Assembly: GCA_023247085.1 (NCBI GenBank)
Contig: JAHFHC010000004.1
Location: 1 to 56,682, forward strand
Direction: 5' to 3'
Source of the DNA: Microcaldota archaeon
GTDB lineage: Archaea; Micrarchaeota; Micrarchaeia; Norongarragalinales; UBA8480
DNA length: 56,682 nucleotides
Shown here piece after piece: positions 24,040 to 32,564 of the stretch. Made by a program: the position numbers and the translations under genes. The stretch's first letter is position 1; each line of letters opens with the position of its first letter. A model generated the notes under the pieces. That model saw only the letters and a program-made list of their open reading frames with translations. It was not told the DNA's origin and ran no database searches.

Positions 24040-24741
24040 TTACTTCTTTTTTAGGAGGGTTTCAATTTCGTCTTTTGAAAGGCGTTTAGCTGAATCAGAA
24101 GTTATGACAATTACATCTACTCCTTCGCCAGTTGCACTATCGCGCTTCATAGCTGCGTTTATAGCTTTTGCTGCAAGGCGAACTGCCTCGTCGCGGGTTA
24201 AATTCTCCTTATAGTATTCATCTAGTAAGCCGTAAGCAGTTATGCTGCCTGAGCCAGTTGAAACATATGCTTTTTCTTGAATTAAACCACCAAACGGGTC
24301 AAGGTCAAACAACGCAGGCTGTGAATCATAACCAGCTACTATTAACTGAACCATGTACGGGAAGTATTTGTTTCCTTGTAACACATTGGCTAATAGAGTG
24401 CCTGCAGATTGCACTGACATTGTTTTTCCTTTTGCATAACGGTATAGTTCAAGTTCAGCTTTTAGTAACCGGACTAATACTTGCGCGTCTCCCACGCCAC
24501 CTGCAATTGTCATTGCCATTCTTTCACCGACTAAATGAACTTTGTCTACTTCTTTAGCTGCAATAAAGCTACCCATTGTTGCGCGTTTGTCAGCTGCAAC
24601 AATCACTCCCTTGTCAAAGATTATTCCAACAGTAGTTGTGCCTTTTAGTGGCTTGTATTCAAAACTAGAAGTATCCTTAGCAATGCTAGAAAGCACGCTC
24701 GGAGTAGCGATGAAAGTTGAGAAAGGAAGTGAATTTTCCAT
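24040..24741 (-). CDS. psmB: 20S proteasome beta subunit
   Basis: 233 residues from the ATG at 24741. A propeptide of 34 residues ends ...KPLKG, followed by the mature N-terminus TTTVG, so Thr35 is the catalytic nucleophile. The Asp and Lys partners are in VAADKRATMG. The late STGSGS block is also typical. The mature subunit forms the inner rings of the archaeal 20S particle. GGTG lies about 12 bases upstream; the GTG at 24756 is an alternative start. No alpha subunit gene is in the window, but the CDC48-like ATPase is a likely unfoldase partner. Confidence 0.94.
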   Translation of the reverse strand: MENSLPFSTFIATPSVLSSIAKDTSSFEYKPLKGTTTVGIIFDKGVIVAADKRATMGSFIAAKEVDKVHLVGERMAMTIAGGVGDAQVLVRLLKAELELYRYAKGKTMSVQSAGTLLANVLQGNKYFPYMVQLIVAGYDSQPALFDLDPFGGLIQEKAYVSTGSGSITAYGLLDEYYKENLTRDEAVRLAAKAINAAMKRDSATGEGVDVIVITSDSAKRLSKDEIETLLKKK

Positions 24742-24894
24742 TAGTTGAGATAACACCTTTTGCTTATTATTTTTTGCTTATGCATCTTAATTTTGTAAGT
24801 ATATTGCCCAGCTAAGCTAATTTTGGATAATAATTAAAATATCGAAAACATCGCGAGGGTTTAAAACTACTTAAAAAATAATTTACGTAAAAAC

Positions 24895-24942
24895 GGGATT
24901 GCCATAGTGTATATCTACGGCAACCTATTTAAAAGTAATCCC
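24895..24942. other. stem-loop between the FKBP and proteasome genes
   Basis: GGGATT (24895-24900) pairs with AATCCC (24937-24942), and inside it TTGCC/GGCAA plus TAG/CTA form an alternative hairpin (24899-24923) with one mismatch. It could end the FKBP transcript or be part of the proteasome leader. The rest of the 240-base gap is AT-rich and shows no gene. Confidence 0.4.
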
Positions 24943-24980
24943 CAATTGTTCGACAACCGTAATGACTAAATTACACGATT

Positions 24981-25619
24981 TTATTCCAAAGGTAACTTGT
25001 CCTTTGCATATTCCTCTACGATTTTAAGCGTCTTAACTTCATCAAGGTGCGCAAGAAGCATTGCAATCATTCTTCCTTTTGAACCAAAGTAACCTTGTTT
25101 TAAACACGTATCACTGTCAACTTCTATTTTTGCCTCTTTGAAATCCACTTCATAAAAACTTCGAACTGAGTCGCCGAGAAATTGTTTTGCAATTGCGTCT
25201 ATTTTCGCAAGTGGAGTTTTTAATTGTTCCACGATTTTGAATTTATAGTCAATCGTCTTGCCTGCTAATTCGGGGTTGAAGTCAACTCTGACCCTGCCGC
25301 CAGAAACGCTTTGTACACGCGCTTGCATGTTGTCAAGTTCAACAGGCATTCCCACAACCGGATCAATACCTTGGCGTCGGAATAATTCCATTGGAACAAG
25401 CCGAACTAAATCTGGATTGCGTTCACCGTACCCTTTTTCAGGAGGAATAGTTACACTCACTTCTTTTTCAAGCTCTGCTTTTAGCAATGCTTCATCTAAA
25501 CCAGGTAACACTTGTTTTTGACCAACTGCAACTATCAGCGGTTTTGATGGCTTTTCAACTTGTTGACCATCGATATACGCAACGTATTCAAGCTTAACTA
25601 ATGAACCATTTTCAACCAT
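24981..25619 (-). CDS. FKBP-type (SlyD-like) peptidyl-prolyl isomerase
   Basis: 212 residues. The FKBP core begins VKLEYVAYIDGQQVE, with the long VLPGLDEALL helix and PPEKGYGERN segment of the SlyD-like long archaeal type. An insert-in-flap (about 80-130) serves as chaperone domain. A C-terminal domain of 80 residues after IVEQLKTP completes the 26-kDa type found in archaea. It speeds proline isomerisation and assists folding in the cytosol. I take the ATG at 25619 (MVENGS); an upstream ATA-type or GTG start would add only five residues. Confidence 0.9.
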   Translation of the reverse strand: MVENGSLVKLEYVAYIDGQQVEKPSKPLIVAVGQKQVLPGLDEALLKAELEKEVSVTIPPEKGYGERNPDLVRLVPMELFRRQGIDPVVGMPVELDNMQARVQSVSGGRVRVDFNPELAGKTIDYKFKIVEQLKTPLAKIDAIAKQFLGDSVRSFYEVDFKEAKIEVDSDTCLKQGYFGSKGRMIAMLLAHLDEVKTLKIVEEYAKDKLPLE

Positions 25620-25662
25620 ATTTACACAAATCAACTCCTAAATTTTACTTTTATTCCACGCG

Positions 25663-26904
25663 TTATTTTTGCTTCACATCGACTTTAACGATTTCACCTT
25701 GATCAACCGACGCTCGGACAAGGAACGAAAGGGTTTGGTCAATTGATGCATTGCGATAAACCAACGCCGAGAAATTCGCAGGCAACTCAAGCGAATCACC
25801 GGCATTAATCACAACTGGAATTACAATTGCTTCTTTGAAAAATTCAGAGTAATTTAAATCCGGCGCATCAGCAGCTGAATTAAAACCAACTACATATCTA
25901 GTGACAGGAAATTGTAAAGACACATTAAGTGATTTAAACGCTTCTTGCACCGCATTTTTATCAGAAAAGTTTGCAACCACAGTAATTACAACGTTGCTGC
26001 CAACTTGTTCAACTGATTTTACAAACGATGCATTAAAAACTGAAACATTTAGACTCGAATTAAGCACAACCACTTGATCAACGGGTTCAAAAGCTTCTTG
26101 AGAAATATTTTGGAAACCAACTGGCTTAGCGAACCTATTCTCCCAAGGTATTTCAACAACCGCTATTTGCCTGCCAGTAAACGAAAGGATTTTGCCATCT
26201 ACATTCAATTCTTTTGTTTGAATTGGCAAAGCAGGTTGCTCTAGAATAACTGAATCAGGACGAATTTTGCCGTTACTATCAAGAACTAACCGCATACGCA
26301 AGTCAACAACGTTTCCAGTTACAACTGAATTATTATAAATAAGCCCAATTGCACCACGACCAAGTGAATCCACATAAGAGTCAAAAGACTGCTTGGATAA
26401 GTTAAGCGATTTTGAATTATTGGAAAGTAAAACCAAGTGCACAGACGATGCATTAAACATAACCGTTGCCTCTCGGTAAAACGCAAAAGCCCGGCTATTG
26501 CTCACATTGCTGCACAAACTGGAAACCGATCGCGAAAAGCCTTTGACAATAGACTCATTTAAAACAGAATTATTAACAAACCGCGCTAAGAAAAGCGAAG
26601 AATTCTGCACGTTGCCGACTTTAACCGGCTTACCTAAAACATTTGGAAAATCAGGAAACGCAGTAGCATCAACTCCACAAGTGAAAAATACAGTTCCAGT
26701 AAAGCTGCTTACAACAAAGGGATCAAGCGAACTGCCGACATACTCACCTTGCGTTATCGAAGATAAAGCCCCGCCAACATTAGCGCGATTATCAGAATTA
26801 GCTTGCGGGTTAAACATGTAAACAACAAAAAGCTCCAACACAAAGACGACAATCAAGAGAATTGCAAATCCCTTGAACAAATTACCACGGTTTAAAAACG
26901 ACAT
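25663..26904 (-). CDS. sequon-rich extracellular protein with N-terminal membrane anchor
   Basis: 413 residues. A single membrane segment (about 12-31) is followed by an outer region in which more than fifteen Asn-X-Ser/Thr sites are visible (for example NSS, NES, NVS, NAS, NLS, NIS, NFS). It is probably a heavily N-glycosylated surface protein. A TCGVDA cysteine and a few others could be linked. I find no enzymatic motif. It lies directly upstream, in map order, of the S-layer gene on the same strand (252-base gap), so both may serve the envelope. Confidence 0.7.
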   Translation of the reverse strand: MSFLNRGNLFKGFAILLIVVFVLELFVVYMFNPQANSDNRANVGGALSSITQGEYVGSSLDPFVVSSFTGTVFFTCGVDATAFPDFPNVLGKPVKVGNVQNSSLFLARFVNNSVLNESIVKGFSRSVSSLCSNVSNSRAFAFYREATVMFNASSVHLVLLSNNSKSLNLSKQSFDSYVDSLGRGAIGLIYNNSVVTGNVVDLRMRLVLDSNGKIRPDSVILEQPALPIQTKELNVDGKILSFTGRQIAVVEIPWENRFAKPVGFQNISQEAFEPVDQVVVLNSSLNVSVFNASFVKSVEQVGSNVVITVVANFSDKNAVQEAFKSLNVSLQFPVTRYVVGFNSAADAPDLNYSEFFKEAIVIPVVINAGDSLELPANFSALVYRNASIDQTLSFLVRASVDQGEIVKVDVKQK

Positions 26905-27059
26905 GTGAATACCAACAAATTGAATTAACTAGATTCTCGACAAAAACAACAATATAGACAAACTATAAGCAAACCAGCAAAGTGCTAGCTGAAATTTTAA
27001 AGCAGATATAATTAAGCGTCAAAGCAGTTTAAAAAAACTACGTTTAGAACATTAAAATA

Positions 27060-27136
27060 AAAAAGAAAGAGAAAAAAAGAAAAAAGAAGCAAAAAGAAAA
27101 GAGAAAAAGAAAGACGAAGGCTTTTGGAAAAGCCTT
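27060..27136 (-). terminator. hairpin plus T-rich tract ending the S-layer transcript
   Basis: AAGGCTTTT (27117-27125) and AAAAGCCTT (27128-27136) form a near-perfect hairpin just beyond the S-layer stop. On the minus strand about 55 bases of mostly T and C follow. It is the strongest terminator-like structure in the window, in keeping with a highly expressed gene. Confidence 0.65.
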
Positions 27137-27156
27137 TGTCCTCAATTTAACTTAAC

Positions 27157-29682
27157 TTAATTTGGTGACCAAGACGCTAGGAAGCCAATTAAAGCTTCTC
27201 CTGCTGCCTTAGTGTCTCCTGCAGTGAAACCTGCGACACAGAGCTTGTTGCCCTCGACTTTAACAAGTGCATCTCCGGCTGCGCCAGTTGCAAGAGCACC
27301 ACATTCAGTCATACCAGCTGCTACTGAGTTGACAAATGGACCACCAACTACAATTAATGGTTGAGTTGCTGATGCATCACTGTCAAGCACAACTAGAGGC
27401 TTGGTTGCTGTGTTCAAGTTCACTGGGATAGCTGTACCAGTTGCGCCTGCTGCTGCAGCACCTGCTGGCAATGTTACGGTTACACCTGCACCAATATCAC
27501 AAGCTGTTCCAGGAGTACAAGTCACTGTTGGACTTGTGCTGCTCGCGGCAGCGCCGGTTAGCTTGCTTAGTACGTACACTCCTTTTCCAAGGCGAGTTGC
27601 GTACTTGAGGGTGAATGAACTTGCGCCGTATCCACCTGATTCAATACATGAACCTCTTGCACTACAGTAAGGTACTTCAGAATTGAATGCAATTCCGAAT
27701 GCGTTTGCAGTGTAGTTAAAGTTCTTGTTGGTAGTTGTACCATCTGCAGTTGCGTCCCTGAAGTTACCTGCAGCGCCTGCTGCGGAGTCAAAGAGGTAAT
27801 ACGTAGTCCATAAACCAGATCCGGTGACTGTGCTTGTACTTTCGTTAGTCACTTCAGGAATCTGAACATATAGCCTAGTGTAGTTCCAGCCATAAATATG
27901 ACCATCAACACTGTCTATACACTCATTACCAGGGCCACCGCCACCACCGCACCTTAGGTCAAAAGTTACGTTGATTCGGACATTTGTGTCTGACCCGCCT
28001 CCAGATGCATAGTAATACAACGGAAGACCAACGGTCAAGTTAACGCCGTTAGTTGCATTGTAAATGGTCCTAGTGATAGTATCTCCAGTTGCATTTACCC
28101 ATGTTCCAGACGAGTTTTGATACACAACATATCCCGTGTAGTTACTGTTAGACCCGCTGCTAGTCTTGTTCTTGGTTATCAAATTAACACATTTTACGTT
28201 TTCAGTTCCAAACCTAAATGCATCACTTCGTTGAGAACAGAACTTAAGAGCATCCCACTCACCAGCAGTGCCTCCAATAGTGGCTGAGAATCCCTCATCT
28301 TCACTAACGGTCAAAGAGTCAAAGTCAGCTGGCTTTAAGTCAGAGCCTCTGAATTCAAGCGCATAACCCGTATTAGAAGTTAACCCATTGACCAATGTGA
28401 ACTTGTCACCTGGCTTGGCTTTGATATTACCAGTTGATGGGTAGATCCAATTGTTATTGTAAATCCTCAAATCAGACAAACCTTGAGTTCCTGACCTGTT
28501 GTTCGAGTCAAGTGCTGCGTACCAGTTTGGATAGAGGTTTTGTTCAATTGTGCTGTTGGACAACGTGATTGAGTCAGAGTAAGCTGACACTTCACAAGTG
28601 TTAATTGCCCCTGCTGCTGCAGAGTAACCAATTGAACTTACTTTAACGTAGATGTTTCCAAGTTCAGTTATTTTAATTGATGCACTGTCTCTGTCCCTTG
28701 TTTTTAGGACTGTGCGGTTCGTTGCATCTGAAATTACTATATTACAAGATGGCAGTGAACTCGATCCAGCCGGAGCATTGACTTGGTCAACCTTTATTGA
28801 GAACGGAGTGCCAGCAACTGCGGTTGATTCGCCGACTTTGAGTGTCTTTCTCACTAAATAGCCTTTTCCAACAGTCATTGAGCTAATTGCACCAGCCGCG
28901 CCAGTCATTACTGCACCTGTAACTACCCACGGGTCACCAAGAACGCTAATTGTAGTTGGTGCAGAGGTTGCGTCTATTTTGTCAGACGAGTCACAAGTCG
29001 AATATGGCTTTGAGGTGTCAGCACACATTGGAAGTGCAGATGAAAAAGTTGTCCTCCACATTCCTTCCATTGTATTTCCAACATAAGAATCTAGCTGGTC
29101 ATCATATTGAGTTTTTGAGAAAACTTCCAAGTATTGACGTTGTGTTGAAGATGTTGAAGATGAACCAGTAACAACAACAGTTGCTTGTGGTCCAAGTACG
29201 TTCCAGTCAGAGTCGGATACTTCTTTCCAAGTTTGTGGAAGTCCAGCGTTGTAAGCGGCTTTGCCAGTTGACATGTTCAATGCATTGGAACCAGTTCCAC
29301 ATCCATTGTTGTCAAGGTTGTCGCTTAACCCAGTTGTACATGCGTATTCATTTGCAGCAACTGCGGTTGCTGGTCTTGAGACATTTAGCACAACTGCAGT
29401 TGTTCCAGCAGTGCGAGTACCTGCACCTGTTGAGACTGCGCCTGTCTTTGTATAAGCTTTATTTGCTAGTGCGGCAGCGACGTTAGCTGCTACTACTGCG
29501 TCGGATACTGCAGCTGTAGATCCAACTACTACTTGTACGTTTGGTTCTCCGTTCGAGTATAGGGTCGGTACGAAGTTGCCCAAAGTGCTGTCGACTGTTG
29601 TAGCTGCGCCTGCGAATGCAGTTCCTAGTAAGGCTGCACCTGCTGCAACTACTACAACTTTCTTTATATTCAAACTATTCAT
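27157..29682 (-). CDS. S-layer protein (methanococcal type)
   Basis: 841 residues from the ATG at 29682. The start NIKKVVVVAAGAALLGTAFAGA is a signal peptide. It leads to VDSTLGNFVPTLYSNGEPNVQVVVGSTAAVSDAVVAANVAAALA, the characteristic N-terminal module of S-layer proteins known from Methanococcus and relatives. The matching C-terminal module (TKPLVVLDSDASATQPLIVVGGPFVNSVA) is at about 760-830. The middle is Thr/Ser-rich with scattered cysteines and several N-glycosylation sites. The protein forms the outer lattice. The codon pattern differs from neighbours in a way expected for high expression. Confidence 0.92.
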   Translation of the reverse strand: MNSLNIKKVVVVAAGAALLGTAFAGAATTVDSTLGNFVPTLYSNGEPNVQVVVGSTAAVSDAVVAANVAAALANKAYTKTGAVSTGAGTRTAGTTAVVLNVSRPATAVAANEYACTTGLSDNLDNNGCGTGSNALNMSTGKAAYNAGLPQTWKEVSDSDWNVLGPQATVVVTGSSSTSSTQRQYLEVFSKTQYDDQLDSYVGNTMEGMWRTTFSSALPMCADTSKPYSTCDSSDKIDATSAPTTISVLGDPWVVTGAVMTGAAGAISSMTVGKGYLVRKTLKVGESTAVAGTPFSIKVDQVNAPAGSSSLPSCNIVISDATNRTVLKTRDRDSASIKITELGNIYVKVSSIGYSAAAGAINTCEVSAYSDSITLSNSTIEQNLYPNWYAALDSNNRSGTQGLSDLRIYNNNWIYPSTGNIKAKPGDKFTLVNGLTSNTGYALEFRGSDLKPADFDSLTVSEDEGFSATIGGTAGEWDALKFCSQRSDAFRFGTENVKCVNLITKNKTSSGSNSNYTGYVVYQNSSGTWVNATGDTITRTIYNATNGVNLTVGLPLYYYASGGGSDTNVRINVTFDLRCGGGGGPGNECIDSVDGHIYGWNYTRLYVQIPEVTNESTSTVTGSGLWTTYYLFDSAAGAAGNFRDATADGTTTNKNFNYTANAFGIAFNSEVPYCSARGSCIESGGYGASSFTLKYATRLGKGVYVLSKLTGAAASSTSPTVTCTPGTACDIGAGVTVTLPAGAAAAGATGTAIPVNLNTATKPLVVLDSDASATQPLIVVGGPFVNSVAAGMTECGALATGAAGDALVKVEGNKLCVAGFTAGDTKAAGEALIGFLASWSPN

Positions 29683-29692
29683 CTTTTTCACA

Positions 29693-29698
29693 CACCTC
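29693..29698 (-). promoter_or_regulatory. ribosome binding site of the S-layer gene
   Basis: GAGGTG on the minus strand, ten bases before the ATG at 29682 but only one base before the GTG at 29691. It decides for the ATG. Confidence 0.6.
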
Positions 29699-29726
29699 AG
29701 TGGTCGATTCGTGGTTTATTTTTTTG

Positions 29727-29734
29727 TTATATAG
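29727..29734 (-). promoter_or_regulatory. TATA box of the S-layer gene
   Basis: CTATATAA on the minus strand, with an A-rich stretch around it. It predicts a start near 29705 and a leader of about 25 bases with GAGGTG in it. It is one of the cleanest TATA boxes in the window. Confidence 0.65.
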
Positions 29735-30010
29735 TCTTTTTGTTTTCCCGGTTTTGAAAAAACCTTCACTGTTTTGAGAGCATATTGCCTCAACTCAGGT
29801 ACAAACACGATCGGTGGGAAACCTTCCAAAGGCTATATCGCTATGGATAAATGCATAAAGGGTATTTAAACCTTGCCAAAATCGTCAATTGTCTTAAGCC
29901 CATTCGGCAATGCGCAAAGGAGTATGAAAGGTTCATACTTCTTGGGAAACATAGAAAAACGCCGAGGCGCTAAGTCACTATTAAATAGGCATGGGGAGGT
30001 TATTAGTTGC
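29735..30010. other. gap between the S-layer and BofA-like genes, with a stem-loop
   Basis: No convincing protein gene. A second TATA-like box GGTATTTAAA (plus strand) is near 29858-29867. The hairpin AGTATGAA-AGG-TTCATACT is at 29921-29939, extendable by two pairs, and another TATA-like TATTAAATAG lies just before the BofA-like gene. The stretch at about 29885-29985 could be a small RNA or a leader; I cannot assign it to a known class. Confidence 0.4.
29995..30000 (+). promoter_or_regulatory. ribosome binding site of the BofA-like gene
   Basis: GGAGGT ten bases before the ATG at 30011. It favours this start over one at 29873, which would add 46 residues unlike the family. Confidence 0.6.
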
Positions 30011-30292
30011 ATGGTTGAAGCTGCTGGAATCGCGTGGTTTCCGTTAGATACTGGGACTAAAAGTATAATCGTTGGACTCCTATTATTAGTTATAGCTATA
30101 GTTGTGTTGTGGAAGCTGCGTCATTTTATTGTTAATTCGCTATTAGGAGTAATTGCCTTGTTTTTACTGCAATTAATTGGCATCAGCATACCAATCAACA
30201 TAGTGACCATGATAATCGCAGCGGTGCTTGGCCTTGTGGGGGTTGGGTTAATGGTGTTGTTGCACGTGCTTGGAGTTAATTTCGCATTTTAA
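30011..30292 (+). CDS. BofA-like small membrane protein
   Basis: 93 residues with three hydrophobic segments. The second half, FIVNSLLGVIALFLLQLIGISIPINIVTMIIAAVLGLVGVGLMVLL, matches the pro-sigma-K processing inhibitor BofA family. Its members are widespread in archaea, where no sigma factor exists. In Bacillus, BofA inhibits a site-2 protease; a site-2 protease gene lies in this window at 50337, but distant. Its archaeal function is not established. Confidence 0.72.
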   Translation: MVEAAGIAWFPLDTGTKSIIVGLLLLVIAIVVLWKLRHFIVNSLLGVIALFLLQLIGISIPINIVTMIIAAVLGLVGVGLMVLLHVLGVNFAF

Positions 30293-30332
30293 TTAAACTG
30301 GCGCACCACCCACTCTGTGAGAAATAGCATAA

Positions 30333-30414
30333 CTTATACTTCACCCACTCGTGCCTGAAAGGGCTAAAGCCTTGGTTTTACCGGCACTCGTGTTCCTGCA
30401 AGGCGAAGTGTAAG
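30333..30414. repeat. inverted-repeat element, left hairpin
   Basis: CTTATACTTC (30333-30342) pairs with GAAGTGTAAG (30405-30414, one wobble). Inside, GTGCC/GGCAC (30351-30355, 30383-30387) forms a second stem, and CACTCGTG occurs twice in the same direction (30346, 30385). The right arm belongs to an 18-base motif that recurs at 32011-32028 with two differences. Confidence 0.6.
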
Positions 30415-30416
30415 GC

Positions 30417-30476
30417 TTTAACAAAGCAACTAGCATTCATCCCACGCCTGAAGGCGTGGTTTTCTGCTTTGTTAAA
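30417..30476. repeat. inverted-repeat element, right hairpin
   Basis: TTTAACAAAGCA (30417-30428) and TGCTTTGTTAAA (30465-30476) are perfect 12-base inverted repeats. Inside them CCACGCC-TGAA-GGCGTGG (30442-30459) makes a 7-bp tetraloop hairpin. The latter is reminiscent of hairpins at the ends of IS200/IS605-type elements, but no transposase or TnpB gene is present. It may be a non-autonomous remnant. Confidence 0.6.
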
Positions 30477-30488
30477 TAAAAACTAAGG

Positions 30489-30872
30489 TTATTTTTGTTT
30501 TTTGGGAGCGGGTAGTTTGACGTAGTATACGTCTGCATCTGTTTTGAGTATTACGGGGTCGCCTTTGAATAGTGCAGCGACGTTTAATTCGTATGAGCCG
30601 GGTTCAAGTACTTTTATGTTTTCTGGCCCATCTTGGTCAATTACAATGACTTTGTTTTTGCTAAGTTCAATTAATTGTTCTGGAATTTGAATCGTTGAAT
30701 CTTGTTTTGTTTCGTCAATATTGGCTTTTTCTTCGGTTTTGAACTTTATAGGCGCAAAGGGGGCGTCTGTTTTAACAAAGTAAAATATGCGCGAGCCACA
30801 ACTGCACCCGTTTAACACGCTTTCAGATTGGTCTGGGAGAATTTGGTTGCATTTAACGCAAGAATGTGGCAT
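30489..30872 (-). CDS. OapC/ArvC-family zinc-ribbon protein (DUF2072)
   Basis: 127 residues. The start MPHSCVKCNQIL with a later NGCSCGSRIFYF gives a four-Cys zinc ribbon (Cys5, Cys8, and the CxC pair). The C-terminal half is a small beta-rich domain (VLEPGSYELNVAALFKGDPVILKTD...YYVKLP). This arrangement, and the neighbourhood with a DUF2073 protein and an Era-like GTPase, matches the archaeal three-gene set named OapABC in databases. A biochemical role is not settled; the name refers to location near replication origins in haloarchaea. Confidence 0.8.
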   Translation of the reverse strand: MPHSCVKCNQILPDQSESVLNGCSCGSRIFYFVKTDAPFAPIKFKTEEKANIDETKQDSTIQIPEQLIELSKNKVIVIDQDGPENIKVLEPGSYELNVAALFKGDPVILKTDADVYYVKLPAPKKQK

Positions 30873-30952
30873 GAAAAATAGAAAGCAAAGAAAGGATAAA
30901 ACGTTATCGGCCAGTTATGGCCAGTTGCGCACTAGTGCGTTTAGTTGGCGTA

Positions 30953-31297
30953 TTATTTTTGCGTTAACAAGTTGAGTTTGTTTGGGTCTTTTTTTATTTG
31001 TTTGACGATTTTTGATGGCCCGACAACAGTTAACCCGCTTGTGCGGCCGCCTAGTAGTTTAACTAAGTGGGATTTTATGTCTAGTGCAGCTGAGCCAAGT
31101 GTGGCGATTTCAATGCCTGCAAAGTTTTTGTCAACTTGTTGCATTGTCAGTTGTATTAATTGTGCTTCTTCGCTGGAAGTTAGAGGTTGTTCTAGTACGA
31201 CTATTTTGTCTCCTTTTTTCACTGCAGTTAGTATGTATTGTAGTTTGTCTTGGTTTTTGCCAAGAGCGTTGTTTGATAGGAATTCAATTGCAATCAT
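30953..31297 (-). CDS. OapB/ArvB-family protein (DUF2073)
   Basis: 114 residues. MIAIEFLSNNALGKNQDKLQYILTAVKKGDKIVVLEQPLTSSEEAQLI is the DUF2073 pattern, followed by the short IEIATLGS strand and the Lys-rich GPSKIVKQIKKDPNKLNLL end. Its start codon overlaps the stop of the GTPase gene upstream by four bases, so the two products are made together. It has no membrane segment. Function unknown. Confidence 0.8.
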   Translation of the reverse strand: MIAIEFLSNNALGKNQDKLQYILTAVKKGDKIVVLEQPLTSSEEAQLIQLTMQQVDKNFAGIEIATLGSAALDIKSHLVKLLGGRTSGLTVVGPSKIVKQIKKDPNKLNLLTQK

Positions 31298-31920
31298 GGT
31301 GACACCTTTTTGGCAATTTCTTCATATAGCTTTGGCATATTTTCGCCATTTAATGCAGATACTGGTACAACCGCATGTTGTGGAAATGCTTCTTTTATTT
31401 TATCTGACCGGGATTTCTTGAGGTCCATTTTGTTAGCGACGATTATAACTGGTATTTTACGTGCTTCGAGGTTGGCTAGTATCGTGATGTTAACTTGAGT
31501 GAAGGGGTCTTTTGTTGAGTCCATTACAACTAGCGCTGCGTCGACGTGTTCAAGCCACTTTATTGCTTCTACGATTCCTTTTGTTGCTTCTTTGGCGCGT
31601 TGTTGTGCATCTGCTTTGTTTAGCCCGTGTTCTATGAACTCACGGTAGTCAACTTTTGTTGCTATTCCCGGCATGTCAAGTATGTTCATTGTCAATATTT
31701 TGCCGCCGGCTTTTATAGCAACGCGTTCTTTTTTCTGTACTTCACGCGTTTCGTGTGGAATTTCTGAAACGCTGCCAAGTGGTTGGCCAGTCCAGTCCAT
31801 GCAAATTCGATTGGCGATGCTGGATTTACCTGCGTTTACTGGGCCGTAGATGCCTATTGAAAAAGATTTTTTCGCGCTGAAAAAACCTAGGAAGAAATTG
31901 AAAATGTGTCGCCACGCCAT
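31294..31920 (-). CDS. Era-like GTPase of the OapA type
   Basis: 208 residues from the ATG at 31920. GIYGPVNAGKSS is the P-loop, SEIPHETREVQ the switch I region, DMPG the G3 motif and ANKMD the G4 motif; SALN is near the end. A hydrophobic, aromatic N-terminus (MAWRHIFNFFLGFFSAK) could attach it to the membrane. Together with the DUF2073 and DUF2072 genes it forms one operon. The start at 32034 would run into the hairpin cluster and adds non-conserved residues, so it is rejected. Confidence 0.86.
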   Translation of the reverse strand: MAWRHIFNFFLGFFSAKKSFSIGIYGPVNAGKSSIANRICMDWTGQPLGSVSEIPHETREVQKKERVAIKAGGKILTMNILDMPGIATKVDYREFIEHGLNKADAQQRAKEATKGIVEAIKWLEHVDAALVVMDSTKDPFTQVNITILANLEARKIPVIIVANKMDLKKSRSDKIKEAFPQHAVVPVSALNGENMPKLYEEIAKKVSP

Positions 31921-31990
31921 AATTGTGAAAAAAACCCCAAAATATTTTTTAATTTGTTTACTTGTTTTTAGTCTCAACGAATGGAAACTT

Positions 31991-32117
31991 AATAAACTTA
32001 CACTTTGTCCGGCAAAGTGTAAGACTTTCAGCAAAAACGCCTGACGTTTTTGACTGAGTCATCGAGCTACGCTCGATGCTATAACGAAGCTGCTTCGTTA
32101 AATAAACTTACACTTTG
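31991..32117. repeat. cluster of four hairpins inside a 17-base direct repeat
   Basis: AATAAACTTACACTTTG occurs at 31991-32007 and again at 32101-32117. Between lie four stem-loops: CTTACACTTTG/CAAAGTGTAAG (31997-32023), CAAAAACG/CGTTTTTG (32032-32052), CATCGAGC/GCTCGATG with loop TAC (32060-32078) and TAACGAAG/CTTCGTTA with loop CTG (32082-32100). The first hairpin shares an 18-base motif with the element at 30402-30419. No coding function is evident. Confidence 0.75.
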
Positions 32118-32126
32118 CCGATGCGT

Positions 32127-32474
32127 TTACGATTTACGTGCAAGAAGCTTTTCGTAAAGCACGGGCATTACAATTCGTTCAATTGTTTGTCCCCAGAAGT
32201 AGATTGAAGAAAAGAAGGAAAGACCTTGTCGCGCAATTGCGCCACTGATTATTAAGTTAAGGCAAAGCGTGTTTGCAACTAGCAGGAGAATAAAACTGAA
32301 AAGGTTTGGATTCGCGGTTTTGTAGTATAAGTGAGTGAAGGCGATTACAATTATTAGATTTAGTGCAAGGGTTGCGTTTTTAGCTGTTTCATTACCGAGG
32401 AACAAAAAAAGCACGAAATTGATAATAAAAGTAGTGAGAACTGCAAGAAAGCTGTATAGTAATGTGGTTTTCAT
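32127..32474 (-). CDS. small polytopic membrane protein, unknown
   Basis: 115 residues with about three to four hydrophobic segments (about 5-25, 33-50, 58-80 and a weaker one around 90) and a short basic tail. It has no recognisable motif. It sits between the hairpin cluster and the PCNA gene on the same strand. Confidence 0.55.
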   Translation of the reverse strand: MKTTLLYSFLAVLTTFIINFVLFLFLGNETAKNATLALNLIIVIAFTHLYYKTANPNLFSFILLLVANTLCLNLIISGAIARQGLSFFSSIYFWGQTIERIVMPVLYEKLLARKS

Positions 32475-32564
32475 CGTTTCATCACTTTTTTGCTCTTGGT
32501 TTTTTTGTTTTTTTTATTTTGTTGATTCTGTTTTGTTTTTTATCCTTAATTATTTTTTAGTTCT

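Noticed and set aside
29873-30010. 46-residue N-terminal extension of the BofA-like protein
   Set aside because: GGAGGT ten bases before the ATG at 30011 and the usual family length favour the short form.
30417-30480. IS200/IS605 insertion sequence
   Set aside because: Only a hairpin resembles such ends; no TnpA or TnpB gene or remnant is present.
31921-32034. Upstream start for the Era-like GTPase
   Set aside because: It would translate into the hairpin cluster, and the added residues have no family match.
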